Shown here one piece after another: positions 45,094 through 55,027 of a DNA stretch of 64,000 bases. The position numbers were made by a program, and so were the translations under genes. This DNA comes from Morganella psychrotolerans. Its GTDB lineage: Bacteria; Pseudomonadota; Gammaproteobacteria; Enterobacterales; Enterobacteriaceae. How positions within the stretch are numbered: position 1 is the first letter of the stretch; the number at the start of each line of letters is the position of its first letter. Where the stretch lies: assembly GCF_001676155.1 (NCBI RefSeq), contig NZ_LZEW01000023.1, positions 361,725 to 425,724 of the forward strand, in the 5' to 3' direction. Under the pieces are notes generated by a model that saw nothing but the letters and a program-made list of their open reading frames with translations, ran no database searches and was not told the DNA's origin.

Positions 45094-46070
45094 TAAAAAC
45101 GGAACTCGCCGGAGATAAAGAAACTATTACGATTATTAAAACCCACTTCTGAAATAATATTAAAATTGCGGGTTACTTCTAAACGTGCGCCGACTAAATT
45201 GCTCCATTTATGAGCAAGATGCTGTTCAACATCGAATTTCATATCCGGGTCAAACATACCCACTAATTCCTGAAAATCAGGTGGTAAATTTAATCCGCTG
45301 ATATCCCCTTTAAAGCGCTGGGTAATATCCTGATACATTGCCCCGGTCCAGACCTGTAATTTTGTATTACCCTGTCCGGAAATTAACGGCGAAAAAATAA
45401 ATTCATAACCAACACGCGGTGAAATAACCAGCGCTTTAATATCCCCGTCGAGAATATCCAGGTTTGTTTTGGTGTAGTTAAAATCGACTGTACCAAAAAA
45501 TTGTTCATACCCACCGGCAAGTGTCACACCAGCACCGTAGGTTTTCCCTTCAAAATCAAGTTTAAAATCCATGGGGTCATAACCTGCATCCTGCCCACCG
45601 AGTTTAATACTGTTAATAGCCGCATTTGAAGATCCTTTTGTTTTTCCGTACAAACCATAAACGTTCATAAACGGAAATATCCAGGAATCCAGTTTTAACA
45701 TATGCGTTTCGCTCTTTTCACGCGTATGTCCGGCATCAACATCAATGATATCTTCTAAACCGGGAATTCGGGGTGAAATAAAACCGATTTTATCCACCAC
45801 AATATCCTGGTGAAGATTCATATAGTTATAACCGATACCAAACGGCTCCGGGATATCATATCCACGGGCGCGGGCGTCATCCCCCCAGATGGGCAGAATG
45901 CGGGACTGGGATTCTGACGGGCGTGTCGCATCAATTGAGCCATCATCATTTTGTGATGCGCCGCCGGATTGGCTGACACTTAATGACAGTAAAGGCCCGT
46001 CAGCAAAGGCAAAAACGCTCAGGCTCAGGGAGCCGGTAATAATCAGGGAATGGAGTATCGGGCGTAACAT
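45093..46070 (-). CDS. Outer-membrane beta-barrel protein of unknown family
   Basis: 325 residues. Signal peptide about 1-23 (cleavage near VFAFA/DG), then a polar linker, then a barrel-like pattern of amphipathic strands (MDFKLDFEGKTYGAGVTLAGG, QFFGTVDFNYTKT, KLQVWTGAMYQDI) ending in Phe (FFISGEFRF). I do not recognise the family. First gene of a three-gene operon; stop and next start overlap as TAATG. Probably makes an outer-membrane complex or partner with the Omp85-type barrel and the lipoprotein (inference from coupling). Confidence 0.75.
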   Translation of the reverse strand: MLRPILHSLIITGSLSLSVFAFADGPLLSLSVSQSGGASQNDDGSIDATRPSESQSRILPIWGDDARARGYDIPEPFGIGYNYMNLHQDIVVDKIGFISPRIPGLEDIIDVDAGHTREKSETHMLKLDSWIFPFMNVYGLYGKTKGSSNAAINSIKLGGQDAGYDPMDFKLDFEGKTYGAGVTLAGGYEQFFGTVDFNYTKTNLDILDGDIKALVISPRVGYEFIFSPLISGQGNTKLQVWTGAMYQDITQRFKGDISGLNLPPDFQELVGMFDPDMKFDVEQHLAHKWSNLVGARLEVTRNFNIISEVGFNNRNSFFISGEFRF

Positions 46071-46391
46071 AATATAAGCCGGTATTATTTAATTAAATGG
46101 TGGTGAATTCTAACGGCTAAACACCTTAAATTGCGAACATTATGTGCGAATATTAACAATTATTGCTATTTGTTATGCCTTATTGTTTATGTGCGTTATA
46201 GTTTCAATAAAAAAACAAATAATGTACCCGTATTTCTATGCAGAGCCCCCAGACAGAAGTAAAATAAAATAATAATCTTATTAAAACTTAATTATGTAAT
46301 TTATTTTGACGAATACATTTAAAGTAACAATATTATTAATATTCATTATTGTGCTTACTATTTTTATTTCCCATAATCATTACCGCATTAA
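46071..46391. other. AT-rich region upstream of the outer-membrane operon
   Basis: About 320 bp rich in A/T, holding the promoter of the minus-strand operon. No gene or named site recognised. Confidence 0.45.
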
Positions 46392-46454
46392 AGCACAAAC
46401 ACAACTAACCCAAAAGGAATTATATTATATGATGATGGTATTTTAGAGTTTGAT

Positions 46455-46883
46455 ATGGTCGATAAAAATAATCTTGGTCATCTTTATCCACACACAGTTG
46501 TTTATCAGATCGCCTGTAATCATTATATCTTAGCTGAAGATGAAGATGCTAATTACCTGATCAAGCCTATTTTAAAGAGCGGAAGATTAGGAGGAATTAT
46601 TGTTGATAAACAATTCCGTTATTATTATGACATTATTCAGGCAGCATATGATGAATATACGTCCACAACATTTATTTGTTGTGTTAGTTTATCCTGGAAA
46701 GCAATAGAAATTTTTGAAACACATGAGAATGGACTGAAAGCAAAAGTCCGGACAGACTATGTTATGGATGACAGAAAAACATGTAACTTCTTCTTTATCC
46801 GCGGGCAGCTTTACCTCTATGAACGTGGTGAAGATGCAAATGGTAAATACACTATTAAATCAATCAGAGTTGTGTTTGAGTAA
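46455..46883 (+). CDS. Hypothetical AT-rich protein, possibly missing its start
   Basis: 142 residues from ATG 46455, no family recognised; a mostly beta pattern with many Tyr and Asp (QFRYYYDIIQAAYDEY, FFFIRGQLYLYERGED). The frame stays open upstream to 46392 and reads coherently (LYDDGILEFDMVDK), but has no ATG/GTG/TTG there. A ribosome-binding-like AAAGGA at 46413-46418 is followed by ATGATGATG at 46429 in another frame; one inserted base near 46438 would join it to this frame (MMM.ILEFDMVDK). So a one-base loss near the start is plausible. AT-rich composition unlike its neighbours suggests acquired DNA. Confidence 0.55.
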   Translation: MVDKNNLGHLYPHTVVYQIACNHYILAEDEDANYLIKPILKSGRLGGIIVDKQFRYYYDIIQAAYDEYTSTTFICCVSLSWKAIEIFETHENGLKAKVRTDYVMDDRKTCNFFFIRGQLYLYERGEDANGKYTIKSIRVVFE

Positions 46884-47414
46884 ACCGTATACATCACAGA
46901 TATATAATACTGGTTAACAAAACAATAATAGACTACCGCTAAATACACAGTAAAAAAAGTGAGGTGTTTACCTAATTAAAACAAATTTCACATTTACTTG
47001 TTGATATTATCGTAAAATGTTCTAAATTAGGGCTAAGCACATAAGATAAAACCTTTTTACTTAAGATAGTTATTATTGTTAATAACAAGGTACTCCGCTA
47101 TAAGAGTACTAAGTAAAAGCGGACATTGTGCCTGAGCAACCGTTAACAGTACCTCATATTCTTCTTATTAAGATATGAAAATAGTTCGGCACCCTTATTA
47201 GTTCTGAGTGTAGCATTACTGAGTTGATATTTAAAACTACGGGTAACACCGTACATAACACTATTAATTCACATAAATAGAGAGTGACTGTTCACGGATT
47301 AGAACTCCGCTCAATATTTGAAATCAAATTAACCGTTTATCTGTGATGTAGTTTGCAATAACGCGTTTAACAGTAAAATAGCTGGTATTTTGTATCAGTT
47401 ATTACCCTCCCAAA
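46884..47414. other. AT-rich gene-free region with possible small RNA
   Basis: About 530 bp with no convincing ORF on either strand. It ends at an orphan terminator (47415-47443), so a non-coding RNA transcribed rightward towards it is possible; I could not match it to a known sRNA. Confidence 0.4.
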
Positions 47415-47443
47415 GCCACGTAGTGAAAATTACGTGGCTTTTT
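47415..47443 (+). terminator. Orphan rho-independent terminator
   Basis: AAAGCCACGTA-GTGAAAAT-TACGTGGCTTTTTT, an 11-bp stem with a T6 tail on the plus strand. The nearest upstream plus-strand ORF ends 530 bp earlier, which is far for an mRNA terminator. Confidence 0.85.
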
Positions 47444-47856
47444 TAATGCCGAGACTTGATAAATAACGATTACTTAGATGAAATTAGTAAAAATTTACAG
47501 ATTAGCTTATGCAGTTTAAAAAAATACCTCATATCTGCACCAAAAGTGAATGTATGTGTAGAAATTTAAACTACCGGGTTGATAATATGTCAATAGTGAG
47601 AGAAGTCAGTCCAACCACAGAATATGGCTGATCAGGTACTGCGGTAAGAACCGGGATAGCCATCCCCACCCGGGTTAACCTTAAATAACCTCACTTATGC
47701 GATCCCACTCCATCTTTTTTAATAATTCATGCCACTGTATGAAGGATGTCCCTTTTTCATCAGAATCTGTGCTATTTTAAACGTATTGGCGAAAACCGTA
47801 CCGCAATGCGGATGGTTGATAAATAACAACTTTTTCAGCGTGCTAACAGAATACCT
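47444..47856. other. Region upstream of mutS
   Basis: About 410 bp, no gene. Contains the mutS promoter. A short CACCCGGGTTAACCTTAAATAACC stretch near 47670 is locally palindromic but unassigned. Confidence 0.45.
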
Positions 47857-50418
47857 ATGACTGACAACCAAAATCTTGACTCACATACCCCTATGATGCA
47901 GCAGTACTTCCGGCTGAAAGCTCAGCACCCTGATATCCTGATGTTTTACCGCATGGGGGATTTCTATGAGCTGTTTTTTGACGATGCCAAACGGGCATCT
48001 CAGTTGCTGGATATCTCGCTGACCAAACGCGGTCAGACTGCCGGACAACCTATTCCGATGGCGGGTGTACCGCATCATGCAGTGGAAGGGTATCTGGCAA
48101 AATTGGTACAGCTCGGGGAATCAGTGGCGATTTGCGAACAAATCGGCGACCCTGCCACCAGCAAAGGACCGGTTGAACGAAAAGTCGTCCGCATTGTGAC
48201 ACCGGGAACCGTCAGTGATGAAGCCCTGTTACAAGAGCGCCAGGATAACCTGCTGGCAGCAGTCTGGCAGGATGCGCGCGGGTTCGGTTACGCCACACTG
48301 GATATTACATCCGGTCGTTTTCGTATTTTACAGCTGGAAGATAAAGATGCGATGGCGGCGGAATTGCAACGCACGCGCCCTGCCGAGTTACTCTATCCGG
48401 AAGATATGACTGATTTTGCTGTTATTCAGCATCAGCAGGGTCTGCGCCGCCGCCCGCTCTGGGAATTTGAAATCGGTACTGCCCGCCAGCAGCTGAATTT
48501 ACAGTTCGGCACCCGCGACCTGCATGGGTTCGGCGTCGAAAATGCCCCTCTTGCACTACAGGCGGCGGGCTGTCTGCTGCAATATGTGAAAGATACTCAG
48601 CGCACCTCACTGCCGCATATCCGCAGTGTGACGCTGGAAATCCTTCAGGAAAATGTGATCCTCGATGCCGCCACCCGCCGTAATCTGGAAATCACACAAA
48701 ACCTCAGCGGCGGAACAGACAATACGCTCTCATCCGTTCTGGATCTGTGCGTCACGCCGATGGGCAGCCGGATGCTCAAGCGCTGGCTGCACTCCCCGCT
48801 ACGGGATCGCACTGTGCTGGAAAACCGCCAGAAAACCATCGGCGCGCTGATGGGCATCAGCCCTGATATCCAGCCGGTCCTGCGCCAAATCGGCGATCTC
48901 GAACGTGTTCTTGCGCGCCTTGCCCTGCGTACTGCCCGCCCGCGGGATCTGGCCAGAATGCGTCATGCATTCACACAGTATCCGGATATTCAGGCACAGC
49001 TTAGCAGTATTACTGACCCCTATATTGAAACATTACAAAAACGTATAGGTCAGTTTGATGAATTACAGGCACTGCTCGAACGGGCTGTCGTGGAAGCACC
49101 GCCCGTGCTGGTGCGTGACGGCGGTGTTATCGCTCCGGGCTATAACGAAGAGCTGGATGAGTGGCGTGCGCTGGCAGACGGCGCGACTGATTATCTCGAC
49201 AGGCTGGAAATCCGTGAGCGGGAAAAACTGGGTCTTGATACGCTGAAAGTCGGGTTCAACGGCGTTCACGGCTACTATATCCAGGTCAGCCGCGGGCAAA
49301 GCCATCTGGTGCCAATCCACTATGTGCGCCGCCAGACACTGAAAAATGCCGAGCGCTACATTATTCCCGAACTGAAAGAGTATGAAGATAAAGTCCTGAC
49401 ATCCAAAAGCAAAGCACTCGCGATTGAAAAAGGGCTGTATGAGGAACTGTTTGATCTGCTGCTGCCACATCTGGAAGCGCTGCAACGCAGCTCCGATACA
49501 CTGGCAGAGCTGGATGTGCTGACTAACCTGGCAGAACGGGCTGAGACACTGAACTATGCCTGTCCGCAACTGACAGATAAAACCGGTATCCGGATAACCG
49601 GCGGACGCCATCCGGTGGTTGAGCATGTGCTGGCAGAGCCGTTTATCGCCAACCCGCTGACCATGTCACCGCAGCGCCGTCTGCTGATCATTACCGGTCC
49701 GAATATGGGCGGTAAAAGTACCTATATGCGGCAAACTGCGCTGATCACCTTACTGGCGTATATCGGCAGTTTTGTCCCGGCAGAAAACGCAGTGATTGGT
49801 CCGGTGGACCGGATTTTCACGCGTGTCGGCGCTTCTGATGATCTCGCATCGGGTCGCTCCACCTTTATGGTGGAAATGACGGAAACTGCCAATATCCTCC
49901 ATAATGCTACGGAGCAAAGCCTGGTACTGATGGATGAAATCGGGCGCGGCACATCCACTTATGACGGGCTTTCTCTTGCCTGGGCATGTGCAGAAAGCCT
50001 GGCAAACCGTATTAAAGCACTGACGCTGTTTGCCACTCACTATTTTGAGCTGACAACACTGCCGGAAAAACTGGAAGGTGTGGCGAATATTCATCTTGAT
50101 GCCGTTGAACACGGCGATACTATCGCGTTTATGCACAGTGTGCAGGATGGGGCGGCAAGTAAAAGCTATGGTCTGGCGGTTGCACTGCTCGCCGGTGTAC
50201 CGCGTGATGTCATTAAACGGGCAAAACAGAAACTGCGTGAGCTTGAAACACTGTCACTGAATGCAACAGCCGGGCATGTGGATACGCCACAAATGACACT
50301 GCTGGATACCCCCGAAGAATCCTCCCCTGCGCTGGAAGCACTTGCATCCGTCAATCCGGATTCACTGACACCGCGCCAGGCACTGGACTTACTGTATCGC
50401 CTGAAAGATATGCTCTGA
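47857..50418 (+). CDS. mutS: DNA mismatch repair protein MutS
   Basis: Recognises base mismatches and short loops. 853 residues, the E. coli length. Mismatch-contacting Phe36-Tyr37-Glu38 lies in [14 protein letters not shown]; the ATPase domain has Walker [16 protein letters not shown] (about 612-626), Walker [17 protein letters not shown] (about 690) and the signature FATHYFELT (about 728). The frame is intact, so a mismatch-repair defect is not predicted from this gene. Convergent with rpoS across a strong terminator. Confidence 0.98.
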   Translation: MTDNQNLDSHTPMMQQYFRLKAQHPDILMFYRMGDFYELFFDDAKRASQLLDISLTKRGQTAGQPIPMAGVPHHAVEGYLAKLVQLGESVAICEQIGDPATSKGPVERKVVRIVTPGTVSDEALLQERQDNLLAAVWQDARGFGYATLDITSGRFRILQLEDKDAMAAELQRTRPAELLYPEDMTDFAVIQHQQGLRRRPLWEFEIGTARQQLNLQFGTRDLHGFGVENAPLALQAAGCLLQYVKDTQRTSLPHIRSVTLEILQENVILDAATRRNLEITQNLSGGTDNTLSSVLDLCVTPMGSRMLKRWLHSPLRDRTVLENRQKTIGALMGISPDIQPVLRQIGDLERVLARLALRTARPRDLARMRHAFTQYPDIQAQLSSITDPYIETLQKRIGQFDELQALLERAVVEAPPVLVRDGGVIAPGYNEELDEWRALADGATDYLDRLEIREREKLGLDTLKVGFNGVHGYYIQVSRGQSHLVPIHYVRRQTLKNAERYIIPELKEYEDKVLTSKSKALAIEKGLYEELFDLLLPHLEALQRSSDTLAELDVLTNLAERAETLNYACPQLTDKTGIRITGGRHPVVEHVLAEPFIANPLTMSPQRRLLIITGPNMGGKSTYMRQTALITLLAYIGSFVPAENAVIGPVDRIFTRVGASDDLASGRSTFMVEMTETANILHNATEQSLVLMDEIGRGTSTYDGLSLAWACAESLANRIKALTLFATHYFELTTLPEKLEGVANIHLDAVEHGDTIAFMHSVQDGAASKSYGLAVALLAGVPRDVIKRAKQKLRELETLSLNATAGHVDTPQMTLLDTPEESSPALEALASVNPDSLTPRQALDLLYRLKDML

Positions 50419-50437
50419 GGTAATCAAAAAAAAGACA

Positions 50438-50470
50438 GCGAAAAGGGGGAAGCGATTCCCCCTTTTGATT
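50438..50470. terminator. Bidirectional terminator between mutS and rpoS
   Basis: AAAAGGGGGAA-GCGA-TTCCCCCTTTT (50441-50466), a perfect 11-bp stem, 20 bp after the mutS stop and about 100 bp after the rpoS stop on the other strand. Confidence 0.9.
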
Positions 50471-50566
50471 ATTTACCGTTAATGCTTACCGTTACTATCT
50501 ACCGTTAAATAGTATTCGTTAACTTATTACTCGTGACGATTTTGAGATCCACATTCAACCAGTCAA

Positions 50567-51569
50567 TTAGTTGAATAATGAATTCTCACATAACCCATGA
50601 TTATGCAGAATGTCTTTCAGGCGGCGTAATCCTTCCACCTGAATCTGACGCACACGCTCACGGGTTAATCCTATTTCGCGCCCCACATCTTCCAGTGTTG
50701 CCGCTTCATAGCCCAGCAGCCCGAAACGGCGGGCAAGAACTTCCCGCTGCTTAGGATTAAGCTCAAACAACCACTTAACAATACTCTGCTGCATATTGTT
50801 ATCCTGAAGGCGGTTTTCCGGCGTGACCTCATTCTCATCAGATAAAATATCCAGCAGTACTTTATCTGAATCCGCGCCGACCGGCGTATCCACTGACGTA
50901 ATGCGCTCATTAAGACGCAGCATACGGGTGACATCATCCACCGGACGATCAAGCTGTTGTGCTATTTCTTCCGCAGTAGGTTCATGGTCGAGTTTTTGTG
51001 CTAATTCACGGGCGGTTCGCAGGTAAACGTTCAGTTCTTTAACAATATGAATTGGCAGGCGGATGGTGCGGGTCTGGTTCATGATAGCCCGTTCGATAGT
51101 CTGACGGATCCACCAGGTGGCATAGGTTGAAAAACGGAATCCTTTTTCCGGATCAAATTTTTCGACTGCGCGGATCAATCCGAGGTTTCCCTCTTCAATC
51201 AGATCCAAAAGCGCCAGACCACGGTTACTGTAGCGACGTGAGATTTTAACCACCAGACGGAGGTTACTTTCAATCATACGCTGACGCGCAGCGGGATCGC
51301 CCCGCAATGCGCGTCGTGCAAAAAAAAACTTCTTCTTCTGCGCTGAGCAGTGGTGAAAAGCCTATCTCACCAAGGTAAATCTGAGTGGCATCCAGGACAC
51401 GCTGACTGACATTCTGTGATAGCTCAATATCAGAACTGAGGTCATCCTGTTCCGCCTCTTCTGACTGCTGTTTTTCATCAAACAGCGCCTCTTCTTCCTC
51501 AGTTTCAGCTTGCTCTGCGACAAATGTTTCGTCGTATGACTCGTTAACGTTCAGTGAATTACGGCTCAT
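50567..51569 (-). pseudogene. rpoS: Stationary-phase sigma factor RpoS, frameshifted as sequenced
   Basis: Sigma-S (sigma-38) of RNA polymerase. The first frame covers region 1.1-1.2 up to [13 protein letters not shown], the rest (regions 1.2-4: [52 protein letters not shown]) is in the next frame. The break is a run of nine T in coding sense (51320-51328); eight T gives the expected [21 protein letters not shown] and about 333 residues (E. coli 330). rpoS null alleles do occur in cultured strains, but six other genes here show the same +1 homopolymer pattern, so error is favoured. Promoter expected inside nlpD, as in other enterobacteria. Confidence 0.93.
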
Positions 51570-51619
51570 CAGCTTGCTCCTACCCTAGATAATTCAGGCA
51601 GAACAAGCTGTTCTGCCGT

Positions 51620-52729
51620 TTATCGCTGCGGTAAATACTGCAACGGGTTGACTGATTTTCCCTTGTAACGAATTTCAAAATGTAATCTGACTGATGTGGT
51701 TCCGCTGCTGCCCATTGTGGAGATTTTCTGACCGGCAGCAACATCCTGCTGATCTTTAACCAAAATGGTGTCGTTATGTGCGTATGCCGTCAGGAAATCA
51801 TCATTATGTTTGATGATGACCAGATTGCCGTAACCGCGTAACGCATTGCCGGTATAAACCACCTTACCCGGCGCTGAAGCAAAAACAGGCTGTCCACGTG
51901 TACCACCGATATCAATACCCCGGTTACCGCTGGTAGGTCCTGTGTAGTTGGAAATGACATTGCCTTCCGCTGGCCAGCCCCATTTAAAGGAACCACTATT
52001 TACGGCAACAGGCGCGCTGGTTGTGACTGAAGGTGACTTAACGACGGCTGGTGTGACTGCGCCTGAGTTACCCTTCGCTTGTGCGGTGACCTGTGGTGAC
52101 AGCATCTTACCGCCGGTTGATGTTGCGCCTGCTGATTCAGAATACGCATTAGTTGGTTGAGAATCAACCACCCTGTTTTGCGGAGTATTCTTATTTGTTG
52201 CTACCTGAGTGCCGCCGCTGACCGGTGCAATGTTATTACCGCCGCCATTGCTTAATCGTATCACCTGCCCTTCGTTCAGGCCGTAAGGCTCGGGAATATT
52301 GTTCTGTGATGCCAGTTCGCGGAAGTCAGATCCGGAAATATAAGCGATATAAAATAAGGTGTCGCCGCGCTGAACGGTATACGTATTTCCGCTGTAACTG
52401 CCTTTCGGAATGGATTCATAATCACGGTTATAGCGGATACGTCCATCATTACTGGTCTGAATATTTGCAGCACGCGGTTGTTGCTGTACCGCTGTCCGGC
52501 TCACAGGCTGTGAATTTTCTGAGCTGAGTTGCGGACGTCCCGGCATCGGTGTGGAAACCGAAGAATTACTGTTGTCATTGCCGGCTGTCATCACAGGCGC
52601 GCTGCTGCTCTCTTCCACACTGCTGATTGGTGCGGCATGATACGGCGTTGAGCAACCGGCCAAAACCGTGCTCACCAGCGACCCGAAAGCAATCCATCGT
52701 ATTGCTTTCATAGGGTTTCCTGAGTTCAT
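51620..52729 (-). CDS. nlpD: Murein hydrolase activator lipoprotein NlpD
   Basis: Outer-membrane lipoprotein that activates the amidase AmiC during division. 369 residues from ATG 52729 (MNSGNPMKAIRW), preceded by GGGAGAAG; the frame is open 15 codons further. Lipobox VLAG-Cys26, a Ser/Pro/Gln-rich linker, LysM domain (about 115-160, YTVQRGDTLFYIAYISG) and a C-terminal LytM/M23 domain (about 250-365, GIDIGGTRGQPVFA, LRGYGNLVIIKHNDDFLTAYAHN) lacking full zinc ligands as in E. coli NlpD. Precedes rpoS, 50 bp apart. Confidence 0.96.
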   Translation of the reverse strand: MNSGNPMKAIRWIAFGSLVSTVLAGCSTPYHAAPISSVEESSSAPVMTAGNDNSNSSVSTPMPGRPQLSSENSQPVSRTAVQQQPRAANIQTSNDGRIRYNRDYESIPKGSYSGNTYTVQRGDTLFYIAYISGSDFRELASQNNIPEPYGLNEGQVIRLSNGGGNNIAPVSGGTQVATNKNTPQNRVVDSQPTNAYSESAGATSTGGKMLSPQVTAQAKGNSGAVTPAVVKSPSVTTSAPVAVNSGSFKWGWPAEGNVISNYTGPTSGNRGIDIGGTRGQPVFASAPGKVVYTGNALRGYGNLVIIKHNDDFLTAYAHNDTILVKDQQDVAAGQKISTMGSSGTTSVRLHFEIRYKGKSVNPLQYLPQR

Positions 52730-52870
52730 ATTTCTTCTCCCAAAACCGGAAACGTTGCGAAAACTGACAATCATAAAATCACCATGCGAAAATCGTCCGC
52801 ATGGCAGGATTGTATTATTAAAACAGATACTAAGCGAAATGAAAAAGTGTTGTTACTGAAATCGCCATTT

Positions 52871-53497
52871 TTATCCCAAATCACCATGGATAAGGGGAAC
52901 AAACCGGACAGTTCCGATCGACTGAGTATGAAAATCATTGCCCTGACGGCGGATAAATTTGAGAGTCTGCTGCTGTTCACCGACAGGCACCACCATCCGC
53001 CCGTTATCTGCAAGCTGATTGAGCAGTGCGACCGGCACTTCACTGGCGGCAGCGGTAACAATAATGCCGTCAAACGGCGCACGGGATGACCAACCTTCCC
53101 AGCCGTCGCCGTGGCGGGCTGAAACATTATGCAGATCCAGCTGTTTTAAACGGCGCCGGGCATGCCATTGCAGCCCTTTCACCCGTTCCACAGAATAAAC
53201 GTGAGCTGCCAGATGCGCGAGGATAGCTGTCTGATAGCCGGAACCGGTACCGATTTCCAACACATGTGCCTGCGGCGTCAGTTGCAGAAGTTCTGTCATT
53301 CTCGCCACCATAAAAGGCTGGGAGATTGTCTGCCCGTAGCCTATCGGCAATGCTGTATTGTCATACGCTTTGTGCGTCAGGGCTTCATCGACAAAATTTT
53401 CCCGGGGGACAGCCGCCATCGCCTGTAACAGACGTTCATCGCGGATCCCTGCCTGACGTAACTGTGTTATCAGATCCAGTACTACCCGGCGGATCAT
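52871..53497 (-). CDS. pcm: Protein-L-isoaspartate O-methyltransferase
   Basis: Repairs isoaspartyl residues in damaged proteins using SAM. 208 residues, as in E. coli. [32 protein letters not shown] spans the substrate region (key part [12 protein letters not shown], about 52), and SAM motif I is [15 protein letters not shown] (about 80). Start overlaps the surE stop by 4 bp. About 140 bp without a gene separates it from nlpD. Confidence 0.97.
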   Translation of the reverse strand: MIRRVVLDLITQLRQAGIRDERLLQAMAAVPRENFVDEALTHKAYDNTALPIGYGQTISQPFMVARMTELLQLTPQAHVLEIGTGSGYQTAILAHLAAHVYSVERVKGLQWHARRRLKQLDLHNVSARHGDGWEGWSSRAPFDGIIVTAAASEVPVALLNQLADNGRMVVPVGEQQQTLKFIRRQGNDFHTQSIGTVRFVPLIHGDLG

Positions 53498-54255
53498 TCC
53501 TCTGCCTCTCCTGTTTTTTTCAGCCAGTCTTCAATTTTTGCCTGTGTATTATAGGCGGTCAAATCAACCTGCAGGGGGGTGATGGAAACATAACCCGCAT
53601 CCACTGCAGCAAAATCAGTATCCGGTCCTGTATCCAGTTTATCACCCGGAGGCCCCAGCCAGTAAAGCGGATTGCCTTTCGGATCCAACTGAGTGTACAC
53701 CACGTCCGGCGCCCGGCGCGTGCCGCAACGGGTGACTTTTATGCCCTTGATTTCACTGAGCGGTACATCCGGCACATTCACATTGAGGATATTACCCGCC
53801 CGCAACGGAACCTGCTGTAACATAGCAAGCAGGCGGCAGGTGATTTGTGCGGCAGTATCATAATGCGTGTCGCCGTTGAGTGAAACGGCAATTCCCGGTA
53901 ACCCGAGATGACGCCCTTCCATTGCTGCGGCAACAGTTCCTGAGTAAATAACATCATCACCCAGGTTCGGGCCGCAGTTAATACCGGAAACGACGATTTC
54001 CGGGCGCGGGCGCATCAGATGATTGGCACCGATATAAACACAATCTGTCGGTGTCCCTTCCACCAGCGCAATATCGCCGTTTTCATGAATGACTGTCCGC
54101 AGCGGACGGTCAAGCGTCAGGGCATTAGATGCCCCGCTGCGGTTGCGATCGGGGGCGACAACCTGCACATGATAAGTACGCCGCAGCGCCTCAGAGAGCG
54201 CCCGGATCCCCGGCGCACTGACGCCGTCATCATTACTCACCAGAATTCGCAGCAA
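53494..54255 (-). CDS. surE: 5'/3'-nucleotidase SurE
   Basis: Metal-dependent survival nucleotidase. 253 residues. The metal-binding N-terminus [14 protein letters not shown] (Asp-Asp near 9), [26 protein letters not shown] and [25 protein letters not shown] (key part [12 protein letters not shown]) are diagnostic. First gene of surE-pcm-nlpD-rpoS; truD, normally adjacent, is 0.8 kb away because of an inserted gene and an ERIC copy. Confidence 0.97.
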   Translation of the reverse strand: MLRILVSNDDGVSAPGIRALSEALRRTYHVQVVAPDRNRSGASNALTLDRPLRTVIHENGDIALVEGTPTDCVYIGANHLMRPRPEIVVSGINCGPNLGDDVIYSGTVAAAMEGRHLGLPGIAVSLNGDTHYDTAAQITCRLLAMLQQVPLRAGNILNVNVPDVPLSEIKGIKVTRCGTRRAPDVVYTQLDPKGNPLYWLGPPGDKLDTGPDTDFAAVDAGYVSITPLQVDLTAYNTQAKIEDWLKKTGEAEE

Positions 54256-54340
54256 AACGGTACCCTCTTTTTATCAGCAACAGATTATCTTTCACAATGG
54301 TAAACTATTTTATCAAGTTAACAGCGATAAAAAAGTGTTA

Positions 54341-54467
54341 TATACCCAACGTCATTCAAGATGCAGGCAGGCGGCAAGAGAAAACAGACGGGGAGCATAG
54401 ATCAACTATGTGACCCGGCTGGTTTCACGCCGCCAACGAACCTGCAGTTTGAATGAATAAGGGTATA
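54341..54467. repeat. ERIC-like element, full length (127 bp)
   Basis: TATACCCAACGTCATTCAAG to GAATGAATAAGGGTATA; the core is diverged (GGGGAGCATAGATCAACTATGTGACCC) but still pairs. Between surE and the DUF5329-like gene. Confidence 0.9.
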
Positions 54468-54548
54468 GCAGATTTAGTCTGATTGCTTTTTACATATTTA
54501 TCGCCATGATACTTTCCGTACCTTTTTTTTGACTGACAGGATATCTGA

Positions 54549-54951
54549 ATGTATACACCACAGAGAAAAACAGTCCGCTTTTTTTTCCGTCATGATTACG
54601 GCGCTGACTGCAGGTCTTTTACTGGTATCGGAAGCTTTTGCGCTGACTCCGCAGGAAGAAACCAGAGTCGATAATTTGCTGATTGCTGTTGGTAAGCAGG
54701 AACAACTGCTCTTTATCCGCAATGGCAGTGAACATAATGCTGCAGAGGCAGAATCTCACCTGCGGCTGAAACTGGGCAAGACCAAAAAACGGCTGAAAAC
54801 CGCAGAACAATTTGTGGATAACGTAGCATCAAAGTCCTCAATTACCGGAACGCCCTATCAGGTAAAACTCCCGGGGCAACCGCCTGTTGATGCACAAATA
54901 TATCTGTCACAATTACTGTCAGATACAGATAACGCCGTGAAAGCACAATAA
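54549..54951 (+). pseudogene. Small exported protein, DUF5329-like, frameshifted in its signal peptide as sequenced
   Basis: The mature part (LTPQEETRVDNLLIAVGKQ, FIRNGSEHNAAEAESHLRLKL, TAEQFVDNVASKSSITGTPYQV) resembles DUF5329 periplasmic proteins (recall). The only good ATG with a ribosome site (ACAGGATATCTGA) is at 54549 and reads MYTPQRKTVRFFF, one frame off. If the T8 run at 54579-54586 is T7, the join gives MYTPQRKTVRFFSVMITALT.. leading to an ideal signal peptide ending SEAFA, and 133 residues in all. Without correction only a TTG at 54529 opens the frame. Inserted on the plus strand inside the conserved surE-truD neighbourhood. Confidence 0.75.
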
Positions 54952-54958
54952 AAAATAC

Positions 54959-54993
54959 AACGGGCAAAGTGTTCGCATCACCTGCCCGTTTTT
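54959..54993 (+). terminator. Rho-independent terminator after the DUF5329-like gene
   Basis: AACGGGCA ... TGCCCGTT followed by TTTA, with an inner GTG-TTCG-CAT loop extension, 8 bp after the stop. The T tail also ends transcription arriving from the plus strand only. Confidence 0.75.
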
Positions 54994-55027
54994 ATTCTCT
55001 GAGATATCTGCTTAACTATTTGCTTAA

